Positions 8,959 through 18,087 are shown, counted from the stretch's first letter. The stretch: DNA of 64,000 nucleotides from Novosphingobium barchaimii LL02 (GCF_001046635.1 NZ_KQ130452.1:732668-796667); one strand, 5' to 3'. Numbers and translations are program-made. The notes: generated by a model not told the origin, from the letters alone.

Positions 8959-10556
8959 CCACGAAGTACGACGCGATCATCATCGGCGGCGGCCACAACG
9001 GCCTCGCCTGCGCCTTCTACCTCGCCCGTGCCGGACTGAAGGTGCGCGTGTTGGAGCGGCGCGACGTCGTCGGCGGGGCGGCGGTGACCGAGGAATTCCA
9101 CCCCGGCTTCCGCAACTCCGTCGCCAGCTACACCGTCAGCCTGCTCCAGCCCAAGGTCATCGCCGACATGCGGCTGGCCGAGCATGGCTACCGGGTGATC
9201 GAGCGGCCGATCAGCAATTTCCTGCCGCAGGAAGACGGCGGCTACCTCAAGCTGGGCGGCGGACTGGAACGCACGCAGGCAGAGTTCCGCCGCTTCTCGG
9301 CACACGATGCGCAAGTGCTGCCCGCCTATTACGACGCTCTCGAAGGCGTGGCGGGGGTTCTGCGCGACCTTGCGCTCAAGACTCCGCCCGAGGCTGGCGG
9401 CGGCTGGCGGTCCCTGATTGATGCGGTATTGCAGGGCCGCAAGCTGGCTGGCCTGTCGATCGAGGCGCAGCGCGATGTGCTGGACCTGTTCACCAAGTCC
9501 GCGCGCGGCCTGCTCGACGGCTGGTTCGAAAGCGAGGCGGTGAAAGCCGCTTTCGGTTTCGACTCGGTAGTCGGCAATTACGCCTCGCCCGATACGCCGG
9601 GCAGCGCGTATGTGTTGCTCCATCATGTTTTTGGTGAGGTGAACGGCAAGAAGGGCGCTTGGGGCCATTCGGTCGGCGGCATGGGCACGATCACCCAGAT
9701 CATGGCCAAGGTCTGCCGCGACTTTGGCGTCGAAATCAGCCTCGAAACGCCTGTCGAGCAAGTGCTGGTCGATGGCGGCAAGGTAGCTGGCGTACGGCTC
9801 GAAAGCGGCGAGGAGATCGCCGCCCCGCGTGTCATCGCCAATGTCGGGCCAGCGCTGCTCTATGGCAGGATGATTGCCGCCAGCGACCTGAACCCGGATT
9901 TCGCGCGCCGTATGAAGGGCTTCAAGACCGGTAGCGGCACGTTCCGCATGAACGTCGCCCTGTCCGAACTTCCTCGCTTTACCTGCCTGCCGGAGCCGGG
10001 CGAACATCACCGCTCGGGCATCATCATCGCGCCCACGCTCGACTACATGGACCGCGCTTTCATCGATGCGAAGCAGTATGGGTGGTCGAAGGCGCCGATC
10101 GTAGAAATGCTCATCCCCTCGACCATCGACGATACTCTTGCGCCCGAAGGCCAGCACGTCGCGAGCCTGTTCTGCCAGCAGTTCGCGCCCGAACTGCCCG
10201 GCGGCAGGGACTGGGACGCCGAGGAAGGCAAGGCCGCCGACACGATCATCGATACGGTCGAAGCGCATGCGCCCGGCTTCCGCGCCTCGATCCTGGGCAG
10301 GCAGGTGCTCAGCCCCAAGGGCCTGGAGCGCAAGTTCGGTCTTGTCGGCGGAGACATCATGCACGGCAACCTGACGCTGGACCAGATGTGGTCGGCGCGG
10401 CCTGTGCTTGGTCATGGCGCTTATCGAGGGCCTATCAAGGGCCTTTACATGTGCGGAGCGGGTGCTCACCCCGGCGGCGGTGTGACAGGCGCGCCCGGCC
10501 ACAATTGCGCTCACGAAGTCATCGCCGACAAGGGCCGCTTCGCCCGATTCCGCTAA
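8955..10556 (+). CDS. FAD/NAD(P)-dependent oxidoreductase, phytoene-dehydrogenase/PYROXD2-like
   Basis: A 533-residue flavoprotein with an N-terminal dinucleotide-binding fold (YDAIIIGGGHNGLACAFYLARAGLKVRVLERR, GxGxxG at about residues 11-16) followed by VGGAAVTEEFHPGFRNS. This is typical of the CrtI/PYROXD2-type amine-oxidase-fold family. The C-terminal FAD segment is GLYMCGAGAHPGGGVTGAPGHNCA. There is no signal peptide. The ATG at 8955 overlaps the Rieske stop (ATGA). By position it probably acts on the product of the Rieske enzyme or on the same substrate. Carotenoid desaturation is unlikely, since no other carotenoid gene is nearby. The reaction is not determined. Confidence 0.88.
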   Translation: MTTKYDAIIIGGGHNGLACAFYLARAGLKVRVLERRDVVGGAAVTEEFHPGFRNSVASYTVSLLQPKVIADMRLAEHGYRVIERPISNFLPQEDGGYLKLGGGLERTQAEFRRFSAHDAQVLPAYYDALEGVAGVLRDLALKTPPEAGGGWRSLIDAVLQGRKLAGLSIEAQRDVLDLFTKSARGLLDGWFESEAVKAAFGFDSVVGNYASPDTPGSAYVLLHHVFGEVNGKKGAWGHSVGGMGTITQIMAKVCRDFGVEISLETPVEQVLVDGGKVAGVRLESGEEIAAPRVIANVGPALLYGRMIAASDLNPDFARRMKGFKTGSGTFRMNVALSELPRFTCLPEPGEHHRSGIIIAPTLDYMDRAFIDAKQYGWSKAPIVEMLIPSTIDDTLAPEGQHVASLFCQQFAPELPGGRDWDAEEGKAADTIIDTVEAHAPGFRASILGRQVLSPKGLERKFGLVGGDIMHGNLTLDQMWSARPVLGHGAYRGPIKGLYMCGAGAHPGGGVTGAPGHNCAHEVIADKGRFARFR

Positions 10557-10569
10557 AGATAGCGCCTGC

Positions 10570-11670
10570 CTAGTGGAACTGGCCTTGCAGCCGCACCGCG
10601 CCGCGAAGGATCGGATCGCTGCCATGTGGGAGCGGGACGCGGGTGGCCGCAGCGGCGCTTTCGGCCGAAACGAACTGCCGGGCCCTTGCCGTGCCCGATG
10701 AGCCGACCATCCGCTTGTAGGCGCTGCGGACTGCGCGAAGCATCGCGGCGGGGGCGAACAGCATCGGCAGGCCGAGCAACCACAGTCGGGGCATCGCCGC
10801 ATAACGACCGATCAGGTAGATCGCCGCATCCAGCCTCTCTCCGGAATCTTCCCCGCCTGTCCTTGCATTGACGATGCGGGCAAGGATGTGCGTATCGAAC
10901 ACCCGCTTGCACATCGCCCGGTGTGCGATGCAGTCGCCAGCAAAAAGCAGGTCTGCGATCTCGTCATAAGCACGCACGTCGATTTTCAAGCGCTCCAGCC
11001 AGCCGACCCTGCGCTTGAGCTGATCGTTGCCGGATCGGAATCCGATGCAAGGCTCGTTGACGATGCCCCACCCACCGTCAGCGCCCACCGCGCGGCCCAG
11101 GATGTAGACCGGCGAGTAGAGGTTCTTCATGGCGCGCGCACTGGGATCGGCGCTGGCCACGTTCCACTTGCGGCGATCCACGACGGTCCCCGATATGTAG
11201 CCGAGCAAGTCCGCCGTGCGGCTGAAAACCGCCGCCGCGCCTTCGATCATCTGCGTCCTGGGCATGACTCGCAGGCCGGTGACATGGCGAAGGGTCACGT
11301 CGTAATCGACCACACCAAGCGTCAGTCCGACCACTCCCGGCCAGCGCTCGATAGCATCCATCACCCGGCGGGCACCGCCCGGTTCCAGACGATCGTCATC
11401 GCCGATCAACCAGATGTAGTCGCCCGTCGCGGCTTCCGTGACGGCCCGAATATTACGGTCGACGCCGATATTGACCGGCTGGTGCAGGAAAGTGAACCGC
11501 GCGATCCTCTCGCCATAGCGCCGCGCGAGAGCGGCAGTGTCGTCCGGCGAGCCATCGTCGCTGACGACGACTTCGATCTCGGGCATGTCCTGAGCAATGA
11601 TACTGTCAAGAAGTTCAGCGAGGTAGTGGGAGCGGTTGTATGTCGGAATGCAGATCGAAAGCGTGGGCAT
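10570..11670 (-). CDS. family 2 glycosyltransferase
   Basis: A 366-residue GT-A fold glycosyltransferase. The N-terminal motif SICIPTYNRSHYLAELLDSI, then VVVSDDGSPDDT (about residues 34-45) and the metal-binding acidic cluster GDYIWLIGDDDRLEP (about 84-98), are diagnostic of GT2. It transfers a sugar from a nucleotide sugar to an unknown acceptor, probably in surface polysaccharide or lipid glycosylation. No membrane segment is obvious apart from a moderately hydrophobic stretch near residue 300. It stands alone, convergent with the FAD oxidoreductase 13 bp away and preceded by a 214-bp AT-richer gap, which suggests its own promoter. The frame starts exactly at the conserved MPTLSI. Confidence 0.92.
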   Translation of the reverse strand: MPTLSICIPTYNRSHYLAELLDSIIAQDMPEIEVVVSDDGSPDDTAALARRYGERIARFTFLHQPVNIGVDRNIRAVTEAATGDYIWLIGDDDRLEPGGARRVMDAIERWPGVVGLTLGVVDYDVTLRHVTGLRVMPRTQMIEGAAAVFSRTADLLGYISGTVVDRRKWNVASADPSARAMKNLYSPVYILGRAVGADGGWGIVNEPCIGFRSGNDQLKRRVGWLERLKIDVRAYDEIADLLFAGDCIAHRAMCKRVFDTHILARIVNARTGGEDSGERLDAAIYLIGRYAAMPRLWLLGLPMLFAPAAMLRAVRSAYKRMVGSSGTARARQFVSAESAAAATRVPLPHGSDPILRGAVRLQGQFH

Positions 11671-11884
11671 AGAAGCTCCGGCACGACAGCGGGTAATCGC
11701 CTGAGCAAAACTACATCACACTCGCGAAATATCGTCCAGATAACTTTCCTTAACAGAAGCATAGGCAAGAGGCATTACTGGCACTTTTCCGGCAATGACG
11801 GTGCTATAAACTTATTTTACGTGGAGAATTATCAGGACACGAAATTCGCAAGAATTTGTCTTTGCCAGCCGACCGCTCAGCGCG
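11671..11884. other. AT-richer intergenic gap upstream of the glycosyltransferase
   Basis: This 214-bp gap is clearly richer in A and T than its surroundings (around 11740-11860), so it probably holds the minus-strand promoter of the glycosyltransferase. I could not assign a specific -35/-10 pair. No gene is supported here. Confidence 0.4.
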
Positions 11885-13177
11885 TCATTTTGCGATCGCG
11901 CCGCCCTTCATGACATGAGCCGCGCTTTCCAGCGCACGCACGTCTACCAGGGGGTCGCCCTGCACCGCGATCATGTCTGCGAACTTGCCCGGCTCTATCG
12001 AACCCAGTTCCTTCTCATGACCGATCAGCGTGGCGGCGTCGATTGTTGCCGAACGGATCGCCTGCGCGGGCGTCATGCCATAACGGACCATGTAGGCGAA
12101 CTGGCGCGCGTTGAAGCCGTGTGGATAAACGCCTGCATCGGTCCCGAAGGCCAGCTTGACGCCGCGCTTCACCGCCTTGGCGAAACCATCGCGCTGGACC
12201 TGGGTTGTCTCGCGGTTCTTGCGCAGGTATTCCTCGGGCCATCCTTCCTTCGTGCCCTGCTGGTCGATCCAGTCTCCGTCGTAGATATCCATGATGAGCC
12301 AGACGCGGGCCTTCTTCGCCATGGCGAGACCCTCGTCATCGATCAGACTTGCATGCTCGACGCTGTGGACCCCGGCGCGGATGGCCGCCTTGATGCCCTC
12401 GGCCCCGTGAGCGTGGGCGGTGGCGTAGCTGCCGTGAGCCTTGGCGACCGCGACGACGGCACGCATCTCGTCGTCCGAGAGTTCGACCTTGCCCGGCTCG
12501 GTGCCGATGGCGAGGACGGCGCCGGTGGCGATCATCTTGATGAAGTCGGCGCCGTGGGAGAACAGATATTCGGTCCGCTCTCGGGCTTCGCCTGCTCCGC
12601 GCACGACGCCAAGGCGCATGTCGGCGGGCAGTTCGTCGTTGCGGACCACGCCGTTGAGTTCGCCGCCGCCGCCGGGCGCGGTGATATAGGCCCCAGCCAC
12701 GAACATGCGCGGGCCGGGCACCATGCCGCCTGCTATCGCATCGCGCAGGGCGACGTCGGTAAGGCCGCGATAGGTGCCGACATCGCGCACGGTCGTGAAG
12801 CCCGCCTCCAGCGTGATCTTCGCATTGTGCGCCCCGATCAGGGCTGTGGCCTGCGGCGAGGTCTTGAGGGGCGCTGCCACGTCCGCGCTCTGGCCGGTGT
12901 CGGCAAGATGTGTGTGCAGGTCGATCAACCCAGGCAGCACGGTATAGGCGGACCAGTCCAGCACCTGCGCGCCCGGCGGCGTCGCGGCGCAGGTCTCGAC
13001 GCGCGCGATGCGATCGTCCTCAACCAGCACGCACTGACCGGTCGTTGCCGTGCCCTTGGCCACGTCGACCAACCGGCCCGCGGCAACGTAGATCGACCGG
13101 GCCCCTGCGGTCTGCGCCAGCGCCGTGAAATCCAGCGCCGTCAGGGCCAGGGCGGCGGTCAGCCCGGCGCGTTTCAC
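11885..13177 (-). CDS. exported metal-dependent amidohydrolase (Xaa-Pro dipeptidase-like)
   Basis: A 430-residue amidohydrolase-superfamily enzyme. Metal ligands are visible: GLIDLHTHLAD (HxH), the carbamylated-lysine candidate in DFIKMIATGAV, later histidines in TAHAHGAEG and SVEHASLID, and the Asp in LAFGTDAGVYPHG. Close family members are dipeptidases or carboxypeptidases acting on Xaa-Pro, Xaa-Lys or Xaa-Arg. The start is GTG at 13177-13175, overlapping the M20 peptidase stop (GTGA); the longer frame would only run back into that gene. Translation from here gives a clean signal peptide (KRAGLTAALALTALDFTALAQTAG), implying a periplasmic enzyme. Coupling to the peptidase suggests joint peptide breakdown. 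Confidence 0.88.
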   Translation of the reverse strand: MKRAGLTAALALTALDFTALAQTAGARSIYVAAGRLVDVAKGTATTGQCVLVEDDRIARVETCAATPPGAQVLDWSAYTVLPGLIDLHTHLADTGQSADVAAPLKTSPQATALIGAHNAKITLEAGFTTVRDVGTYRGLTDVALRDAIAGGMVPGPRMFVAGAYITAPGGGGELNGVVRNDELPADMRLGVVRGAGEARERTEYLFSHGADFIKMIATGAVLAIGTEPGKVELSDDEMRAVVAVAKAHGSYATAHAHGAEGIKAAIRAGVHSVEHASLIDDEGLAMAKKARVWLIMDIYDGDWIDQQGTKEGWPEEYLRKNRETTQVQRDGFAKAVKRGVKLAFGTDAGVYPHGFNARQFAYMVRYGMTPAQAIRSATIDAATLIGHEKELGSIEPGKFADMIAVQGDPLVDVRALESAAHVMKGGAIAK

Positions 13178-14574
13178 TTGGCCGTCAAGTCCTTGAGCAG
13201 GCTGAGATAGTACGTAACGCCCGGCGCGATGTTCAGCAGGGCAATGCGCTCGTTCAGACCGTGCGAGAAATCGTCTGAGTCCTTGCTCATCGAGGCGCTC
13301 GCGCCGTAGCTGGGCACGCCCAGCGCGCGGTACCACATCGAATCCGATGCGCCCGATGCCTGCGTCGGGATGATCGGCACCGGACCCCAGGCCGCCGTCA
13401 CCGCCTTGCGCGCGGCCGCCACGAAATCGGCACGCATCGGAGAGGCCGGCGCTTCGACGGAATCGTCGCCGGTCACGTCGCTGAATTTCGCAGGCGGCAT
13501 CGCCGCGACTTTCTCCAGTTCTGCCATGATCTCTGCCCGGGTATGGCCGGGGAAGATGCGGCAGTTGATGTTGGCGGTGGCGCTCTGCGGCAGCGCGTTC
13601 TGGGCATGACCGCCCGCGATCATCGTCGGTACGCAGGTCGTCGAGACTTTGCCCACCGTCGCCGGATTGGCCCGCAGTACCGCCAGCGCAGCATCGTCCT
13701 GCGGGTTGGCGACGAAGGCCTTCATCGCAGCGGCCAGTTTGGCGTCAGGCTCGATCCTGGCGGCCTGGGTCCAGTATTCACGGGTGATGTCGTTGACTTC
13801 GGGCTTGAACTGATACGCACCGATCTTCGCCATCGCCTCGGACAACTGGACGATCGCATTTTCGGGGCGCGGGGCGGAGCTATGGCCGCCGGGGTTGGTG
13901 ACATCGACCTTGTAGTCGACGTAAGTCTTCTCCCCGCCCTGCCAGCTCCAGTACAGCGGCTTTCCGGTTTCTGCGAGCGTGCCCGACGAACCGTCCACGT
14001 TGAGGACGATATCGGCATTCTTGAGGCGCTGCGCGATCACCTTGGAGGTGTCCATGGTGGTTTCCTCGTCGCCGGAATAGGCGATGACGATGCTGCGCTT
14101 CGGCTTGAAGCCCTGACGCCGCAGTTCGATCACCGAAGACAAAGCCAGCGCCGCCTCGAACTTGGTATCGCTGGAGCCGCGCCCGAACAGGTAGCCGTTC
14201 TCTACGATCGGAGTAAAAGGATCTCGCTCCCAGTCGGCAGGCTTGGCTTCCACCACGTCCATGTGGGCTGAGAGCACCACCGGGCCAAGCGCCGGGTCGC
14301 TGCCTTTCCAGGTGGCGATCAGATAGGCTGTGTCGTCCAGCGGGACGATCTCGATGTCCTTCGCGTCCCATCCGGCTTTGAGCAGGGCAGCCTTCAGCAC
14401 TTCGGCGACCTGCGGCGTCATGTTGCCCGGCCCCCGCACGGACCTGAGCGCGATCGTCTGCTTCGACAGGTCCAGCACCTGCTTCTCCGCCTCGGGATGG
14501 CCTTTGGCCTGCACGGCGGTGGAGACCAGCAGGCTGGCCCCCAGCGAGATGAGCACCGGAAGGTTGAAGCGCAT
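13174..14574 (-). CDS. exported M20 family metallopeptidase
   Basis: A 466-residue zinc peptidase of the M20/M25/M40 clan. It has a signal peptide (MRFNLPVLISLGASLLVSTAVQA), metal site LSAHMDVV, the bridging Asp in GRGSSDTKFE, the catalytic/metal Glu pair in YSGDEETTM and the Asp in IVLNVDGSSG. The usual dimerisation domain lies in the middle (PGGHSSAPRPENA). Such enzymes remove terminal amino acids or cleave dipeptides. The start ATG at 14574 has AGGGG about nine bases upstream; in-frame ATGs further up lack a good site. Its stop overlaps the start of the amidohydrolase, so both are made as one unit, probably for peptide scavenging in the periplasm. Confidence 0.92.
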   Translation of the reverse strand: MRFNLPVLISLGASLLVSTAVQAKGHPEAEKQVLDLSKQTIALRSVRGPGNMTPQVAEVLKAALLKAGWDAKDIEIVPLDDTAYLIATWKGSDPALGPVVLSAHMDVVEAKPADWERDPFTPIVENGYLFGRGSSDTKFEAALALSSVIELRRQGFKPKRSIVIAYSGDEETTMDTSKVIAQRLKNADIVLNVDGSSGTLAETGKPLYWSWQGGEKTYVDYKVDVTNPGGHSSAPRPENAIVQLSEAMAKIGAYQFKPEVNDITREYWTQAARIEPDAKLAAAMKAFVANPQDDAALAVLRANPATVGKVSTTCVPTMIAGGHAQNALPQSATANINCRIFPGHTRAEIMAELEKVAAMPPAKFSDVTGDDSVEAPASPMRADFVAAARKAVTAAWGPVPIIPTQASGASDSMWYRALGVPSYGASASMSKDSDDFSHGLNERIALLNIAPGVTYYLSLLKDLTAK

Positions 14575-14714
14575 GGATAAAGCCCCTGACAGTTGCGTCG
14601 CAAAGCGCATCCTGTCCGCCCGCGCGGCACGGCGCAAGGACGAAGCAGCGCGATATCAGAGCCAAATTCAGGGTAGCGTCAAACGCGCCCCGACGTTTCA
14701 AAGCCCGCGCGCAA

Positions 14715-15122
14715 TTACCGTGCCCTGGCGGGCATGCAGACGCGCATTTCATCCTTGATGGTGCTGCTCGCCTTATATTCGGCGGTAAAGGCTTCCCAGC
14801 CTGCATCATGGGGTGGCGGGGCCTTGTCTGCATAACGGGTGATGGTCACGGCATCGCTGTCCGACAAGGGCGCTGCGCTGCCGCGCCGGGCGAGCATGCG
14901 CACGATGGTCGTGGTCGTGGTGCTGTCATGCTTTGCATACCATGCCTGATGGTCGGCAACGGCCTTTTCAAAGGTCGCCCATTTGCCGGGAATTACGGCA
15001 CTGTGCCGGATCGTCGTGTATTGGGTGCCTACAGGGCAGGAGGGGGCCTTGCCGACCGCCGCTTGCGCATGAGCGGCAGGCGCCGCGAACAGCGCGGCCA
15101 GAATGAGGATGGATTTCTTCAT
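14715..15122 (-). CDS. small secreted protein of unknown function
   Basis: A 135-residue protein with a clear signal peptide (MKKSILILAALFAAPAAHAQA). The mature part has two cysteines, at SCPVGTQY near its start and RVCMPARAR near its end, that could form a disulfide. WATFEKAVADHQAWYAKHDST and GWEAFTAEYKASSTI give it a faint resemblance to dimeric alpha-beta-barrel (ABM/NIPSNAP-like) proteins, but I cannot assign it. The start has an excellent GGAGGGG site. It lies upstream of the M20 peptidase on the same strand, 140 bp away, so it may or may not share its transcript. It is a real gene on grounds of signal peptide and ribosome-binding site. Confidence 0.75.
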   Translation of the reverse strand: MKKSILILAALFAAPAAHAQAAVGKAPSCPVGTQYTTIRHSAVIPGKWATFEKAVADHQAWYAKHDSTTTTTIVRMLARRGSAAPLSDSDAVTITRYADKAPPPHDAGWEAFTAEYKASSTIKDEMRVCMPARAR

Positions 15123-15321
15123 GATATGCCCCTCCAGTCACATGGCACAAGGCCACATCAACGAAACTGTAGGCCCGGATCATTACTTGGATAAGGCGAA
15201 TATTGCCGGTGTAACAATATTTAACTGATGCAACTCGGTCTCGAATAATGGGGAACAATCGGAGATTTAGCAAAGACGGCCGGCAATATCATTACCGACC
15301 GTCGCCAGGGTTTCCTCGAAA

Positions 15322-17271
15322 TCAGGCGGCGGCGGGCTGAGGCCGGTTGGCGATCAGGCTGTCGACCACCGAAGGGTCCGCCAGCGTCGAAGTGTCGCCC
15401 AGGTTCGAAAAGTCGTTCTCGCCGATCTTGCGCAGGATACGGCGCATGATCTTTCCCGAGCGGGTCTTGGGCAGCCCAGGTGCGAACTGGATCACATCGG
15501 GCGTGGCGATCGGGCCGATCTCATGGCGGACCCAGGCGATGAGGTCCTTGCGCAGGGCCTCGTCCGGCTCGACTTCGGCATTGGTGGTGACGAAGGCGTA
15601 GATGCCCTGCCCCTTGATCTCGTGCGGCATGCCCACCACCGCCGCTTCCGCGACCTTGGGATGAGCGACGAGCGCGCTTTCTACTTCGGCCGTGCCCATG
15701 CGGTGGCCCGAGACGTTGATGACATCATCGATGCGCCCGGTGATCCAGTAGTACCCGTCCTCGTCGCGGCGGCAGCCGTCGCCGGTGAAATAGGTGCCCT
15801 TGAAGGTGCTGAAATAAGTCTGGAAGAACCGGTCATGATCGCCCCAGACGGTGCGCATCTGGCCGGGCCAGCTGTCGGTGAGGACCAGGCAGCCGTCGCC
15901 CGCGCCTTCTATCTCCTTGCCCTCGGTATCGACCAGCCTGGGCTGAACGCCGAACATCGGGCGGGTGGCGGAGCCGGGTTTCAGCGCCGTGGCGCCCGGC
16001 AGCGGGGTGATCATGATGCCGCCGGTTTCCGTCTGCCACCAAGTGTCGACGATCGGGCAGCGCCCCTCGCCCACGACTTCGTGATACCACGACCATGCCT
16101 CGGGATTGATCGGCTCGCCCACGCTGCCCAGCAGGCGCAGTGATTTGCGGCTGGTCTTCTTCACCCAGTCGTCGCCTTCGCGCATCAGAGCGCGCAGGGC
16201 CGTGGGAGCGCCGTAGAATATCTCGACACCGAATTTGTCGACGATCTGCCAGAACCGGCTGGGATCGGGGAAATTGGGCACGCCTTCGAACATGACCGTG
16301 GTCGCGCCGTTCATCAGCGGGCCGTAGACGGCGTAAGAGTGGCCGGTCACCCAGCCCACATCCGCCGCGCACCAGAAAATCTGACCGGGGCGGTAATCGA
16401 AGACGTATTCATGCGTCATCGAGGCCCATACCGAATAGCCGCCGGTGGTGTGCAGCACGCCCTTTGGCTTGCCGGTGGAGCCGGAGGTGTAGAGGATGAA
16501 CAGCGGGTCTTCCGCATTCATTTCCTCAGGCGCGCAATCGGCGCTTTGGTCGGCGACGGCGGAGGCCCAGTCGATATCGCGGCCCTCCACCAAAGGCGTA
16601 CCGCCGCCGGTATGGGCCAGCACGATCACCGTATCGACGCAGGACGAGCGCTGTACAGCCTCGTCGACATTGGCTTTCAGCGGAACTTTCTTGCCGCCGC
16701 GCAGGCCCTCGTCGGCGGTGAGCACGATGCGGCTGTCGCAATCGGTAATGCGGCCCGCCAGCGCGTCTGGCGAGAAGCCGGCGAAAACGATGGAGTGGAT
16801 CGCGCCGATCCGGGCGCAGGCGAGCATGGCGACGGCAGCCTCGGGCACCATCGGCAGGTAGATGGTGACGCGCTCGCCCTTTTTGACGCCCTTCGCCTTG
16901 AGGAGATTGGCGAAACGGCAGACCTGTTCATGAAGCTGGCGATAAGTGATGCGGCGTTCCGGCTGGTCCGGGCTGTCCGGCTCCCATAGAATCGCAATGT
17001 CATCGCCATGTGCGTCCAGGTGCCGGTCGAGACAATTGGCCGAGAGGTTCAGAGTGCCATCGGTGAACCACGAAATGCCGAAGTCTTCCTCATGGAAGCT
17101 GGTCTGCTTGACCACGGTGAATGGCTTGATCCAGTCGAGGCGCTGGGCCTCCTGGCGCCAGAAGGCGTCCGGGTCCGCAACCGACTTTTCGTACATTTCC
17201 TGGTAGCGGGCGTCGTCGATCAGGGAATTCTCGGCCCACTCGGTGGGTACGGGATAGACGGCGTCAGCCAT
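15322..17271 (-). CDS. acs: acetyl-CoA synthetase
   Basis: A 649-residue AMP-forming acetate:CoA ligase, the usual length for Acs. Adenylation motifs are clear: [19 protein letters not shown], the WWQTETGG acetate-pocket motif, and [17 protein letters not shown]. The acetylatable lysine lies in the C-terminal [11 protein letters not shown] motif. It converts acetate, ATP and CoA to acetyl-CoA. The start ATG at 17271 has GAGGAGAG upstream; an in-frame ATG at 17295 and longer versions are less likely because the family begins at this point. A candidate FNR/CRP-type box lies about 134 bp upstream (17405-17418), consistent with oxygen- or carbon-responsive control of acs in other bacteria. Confidence 0.97.
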   Translation of the reverse strand: MADAVYPVPTEWAENSLIDDARYQEMYEKSVADPDAFWRQEAQRLDWIKPFTVVKQTSFHEEDFGISWFTDGTLNLSANCLDRHLDAHGDDIAILWEPDSPDQPERRITYRQLHEQVCRFANLLKAKGVKKGERVTIYLPMVPEAAVAMLACARIGAIHSIVFAGFSPDALAGRITDCDSRIVLTADEGLRGGKKVPLKANVDEAVQRSSCVDTVIVLAHTGGGTPLVEGRDIDWASAVADQSADCAPEEMNAEDPLFILYTSGSTGKPKGVLHTTGGYSVWASMTHEYVFDYRPGQIFWCAADVGWVTGHSYAVYGPLMNGATTVMFEGVPNFPDPSRFWQIVDKFGVEIFYGAPTALRALMREGDDWVKKTSRKSLRLLGSVGEPINPEAWSWYHEVVGEGRCPIVDTWWQTETGGIMITPLPGATALKPGSATRPMFGVQPRLVDTEGKEIEGAGDGCLVLTDSWPGQMRTVWGDHDRFFQTYFSTFKGTYFTGDGCRRDEDGYYWITGRIDDVINVSGHRMGTAEVESALVAHPKVAEAAVVGMPHEIKGQGIYAFVTTNAEVEPDEALRKDLIAWVRHEIGPIATPDVIQFAPGLPKTRSGKIMRRILRKIGENDFSNLGDTSTLADPSVVDSLIANRPQPAAA

Positions 17272-17671
17272 TTGGATGCTCTCCTCTCGCGTCATTCGTG
17301 CCGGGCTCTTCCGGCCTTGATGCAGCCTTATCACGGCCGGCGCGCGGTCACGACACCGAACATCGGTGTCAGGACAGCAGGCAGTGCCGAAAGTGGGGCC
17401 GCTTGTGATCTGGATCAAGACGTGACGCACGGGAGAGGATGCCGCCGGGCAGTCTCGATCGTGAGCCAGGACAACCACGCCGCCATCGATCCTGAACGCG
17501 AGAAAGGCTTCACGCCCGAACCCCTTGAAGAAGATCCGAAGCTGTTCGTTCTGGCACGGAATTTCCGGTAAAATCAGACGCTCCACCGTTTTGGAGACAC
17601 TCTGCGTCGAAACGCTAACGACATGGTAACGCCTTGCGCGCCAAGCGTGCATCTCGTCCAAGGAGAGAACA
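17272..17671. other. 400-bp divergent regulatory region between acs and a PilZ gene
   Basis: This gap must hold the acs promoter (minus) and the PilZ-protein promoter (plus). The only specific signal I see is the dyad at 17405-17418, listed separately. Open frames across the gap on both strands lack protein features and are taken as chance. Confidence 0.5.
17405..17418. promoter_or_regulatory. FNR/FixK- or CRP-type binding site candidate
   Basis: TGAT, four bases CTGG, then ATCA form a dyad that matches the FNR/FixK consensus TTGAT-N4-ATCAA at all but its first base (G instead of T). The left half also reads TGTGA, the CRP half-site, so the two regulator classes cannot be separated by eye. 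It lies 134 bp from the acs start and 254 bp from the PilZ gene start. Confidence 0.45.
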
Positions 17672-17989
17672 TTGCAGCACGACGGAATCAATGGTCGGAA
17701 CGATGGGCACGCGGCGCGTTCCACGCGAATCGGCGTCGAGATTCTGTGCGAAGTACGTCAGGGCACCCGCCCCTGGAAAGTGGCGCGGCTGGAAGACCTC
17801 TCCCCCGGCGGTTTCCGCATAGCCAGTTTCGCCGACGCGCGGCCCGAAGTGCCGCTGCGCATCCGCATTCCCGGGCTTCAGCTCCTGAGCGCCCGCATCT
17901 GCTGGGTGCGTGACGGCGCCGTAGGCTGCGAATTCGCCGAGCCGCTGCATGTCGCGGTGTTCGAACATATCGTCAGGGCAGCCGGGTAA
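17672..17989 (+). CDS. PilZ domain protein (105 aa)
   Basis: A compact single-domain protein. The second PilZ signature is present as [10 protein letters not shown] (D-x-S-x-x-G), and [17 protein letters not shown] matches the end of a PilZ beta-barrel. The first signature, RxxxR, is not canonical: the equivalent segment reads [10 protein letters not shown], with spacing RxxR, so cyclic-di-GMP binding may be weakened or lost. The start is TTG at 17672, 4-5 bp after AGGAGAG (17661-17667). It is monocistronic, divergent from acs and followed by a strong terminator. PilZ proteins usually tune motility, adhesion or polysaccharide export. A second PilZ protein with an intact motif is encoded at 58614-58952. 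Confidence 0.78.
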   Translation: MQHDGINGRNDGHAARSTRIGVEILCEVRQGTRPWKVARLEDLSPGGFRIASFADARPEVPLRIRIPGLQLLSARICWVRDGAVGCEFAEPLHVAVFEHIVRAAG

Positions 17990-18037
17990 CCACAGAAAGC
18001 CGCGTCCGGTCATGAACACCGGAGCTGACCCAAACGA

Positions 18038-18067
18038 AAAGGGGCGGACCTTGCGGCCCGCCCCTTT
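18038..18067. terminator. bidirectional intrinsic terminator
   Basis: A 10-bp stem, AAAGGGGCGG (18038-18047) pairing with CCGCCCCTTT (18058-18067) around a 10-base loop, sits between the convergent PilZ and lpdA genes. The A and T runs at the stem base serve both directions. Confidence 0.8.
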
Positions 18068-18087
18068 CGCTTCGCAATGAATGCACG

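Noticed and set aside
8808-10802. 664-codon minus-strand frame opposite the FAD oxidoreductase
   Set aside because: Antisense shadow; the plus-strand protein has a full FAD fold and is coupled to the Rieske gene.
17272-17671. Coding extension of acs or a separate gene in the divergent gap
   Set aside because: The extra frame upstream of acs has no acetyl-CoA synthetase similarity, and the family starts at 17271 with a good ribosome-binding site.
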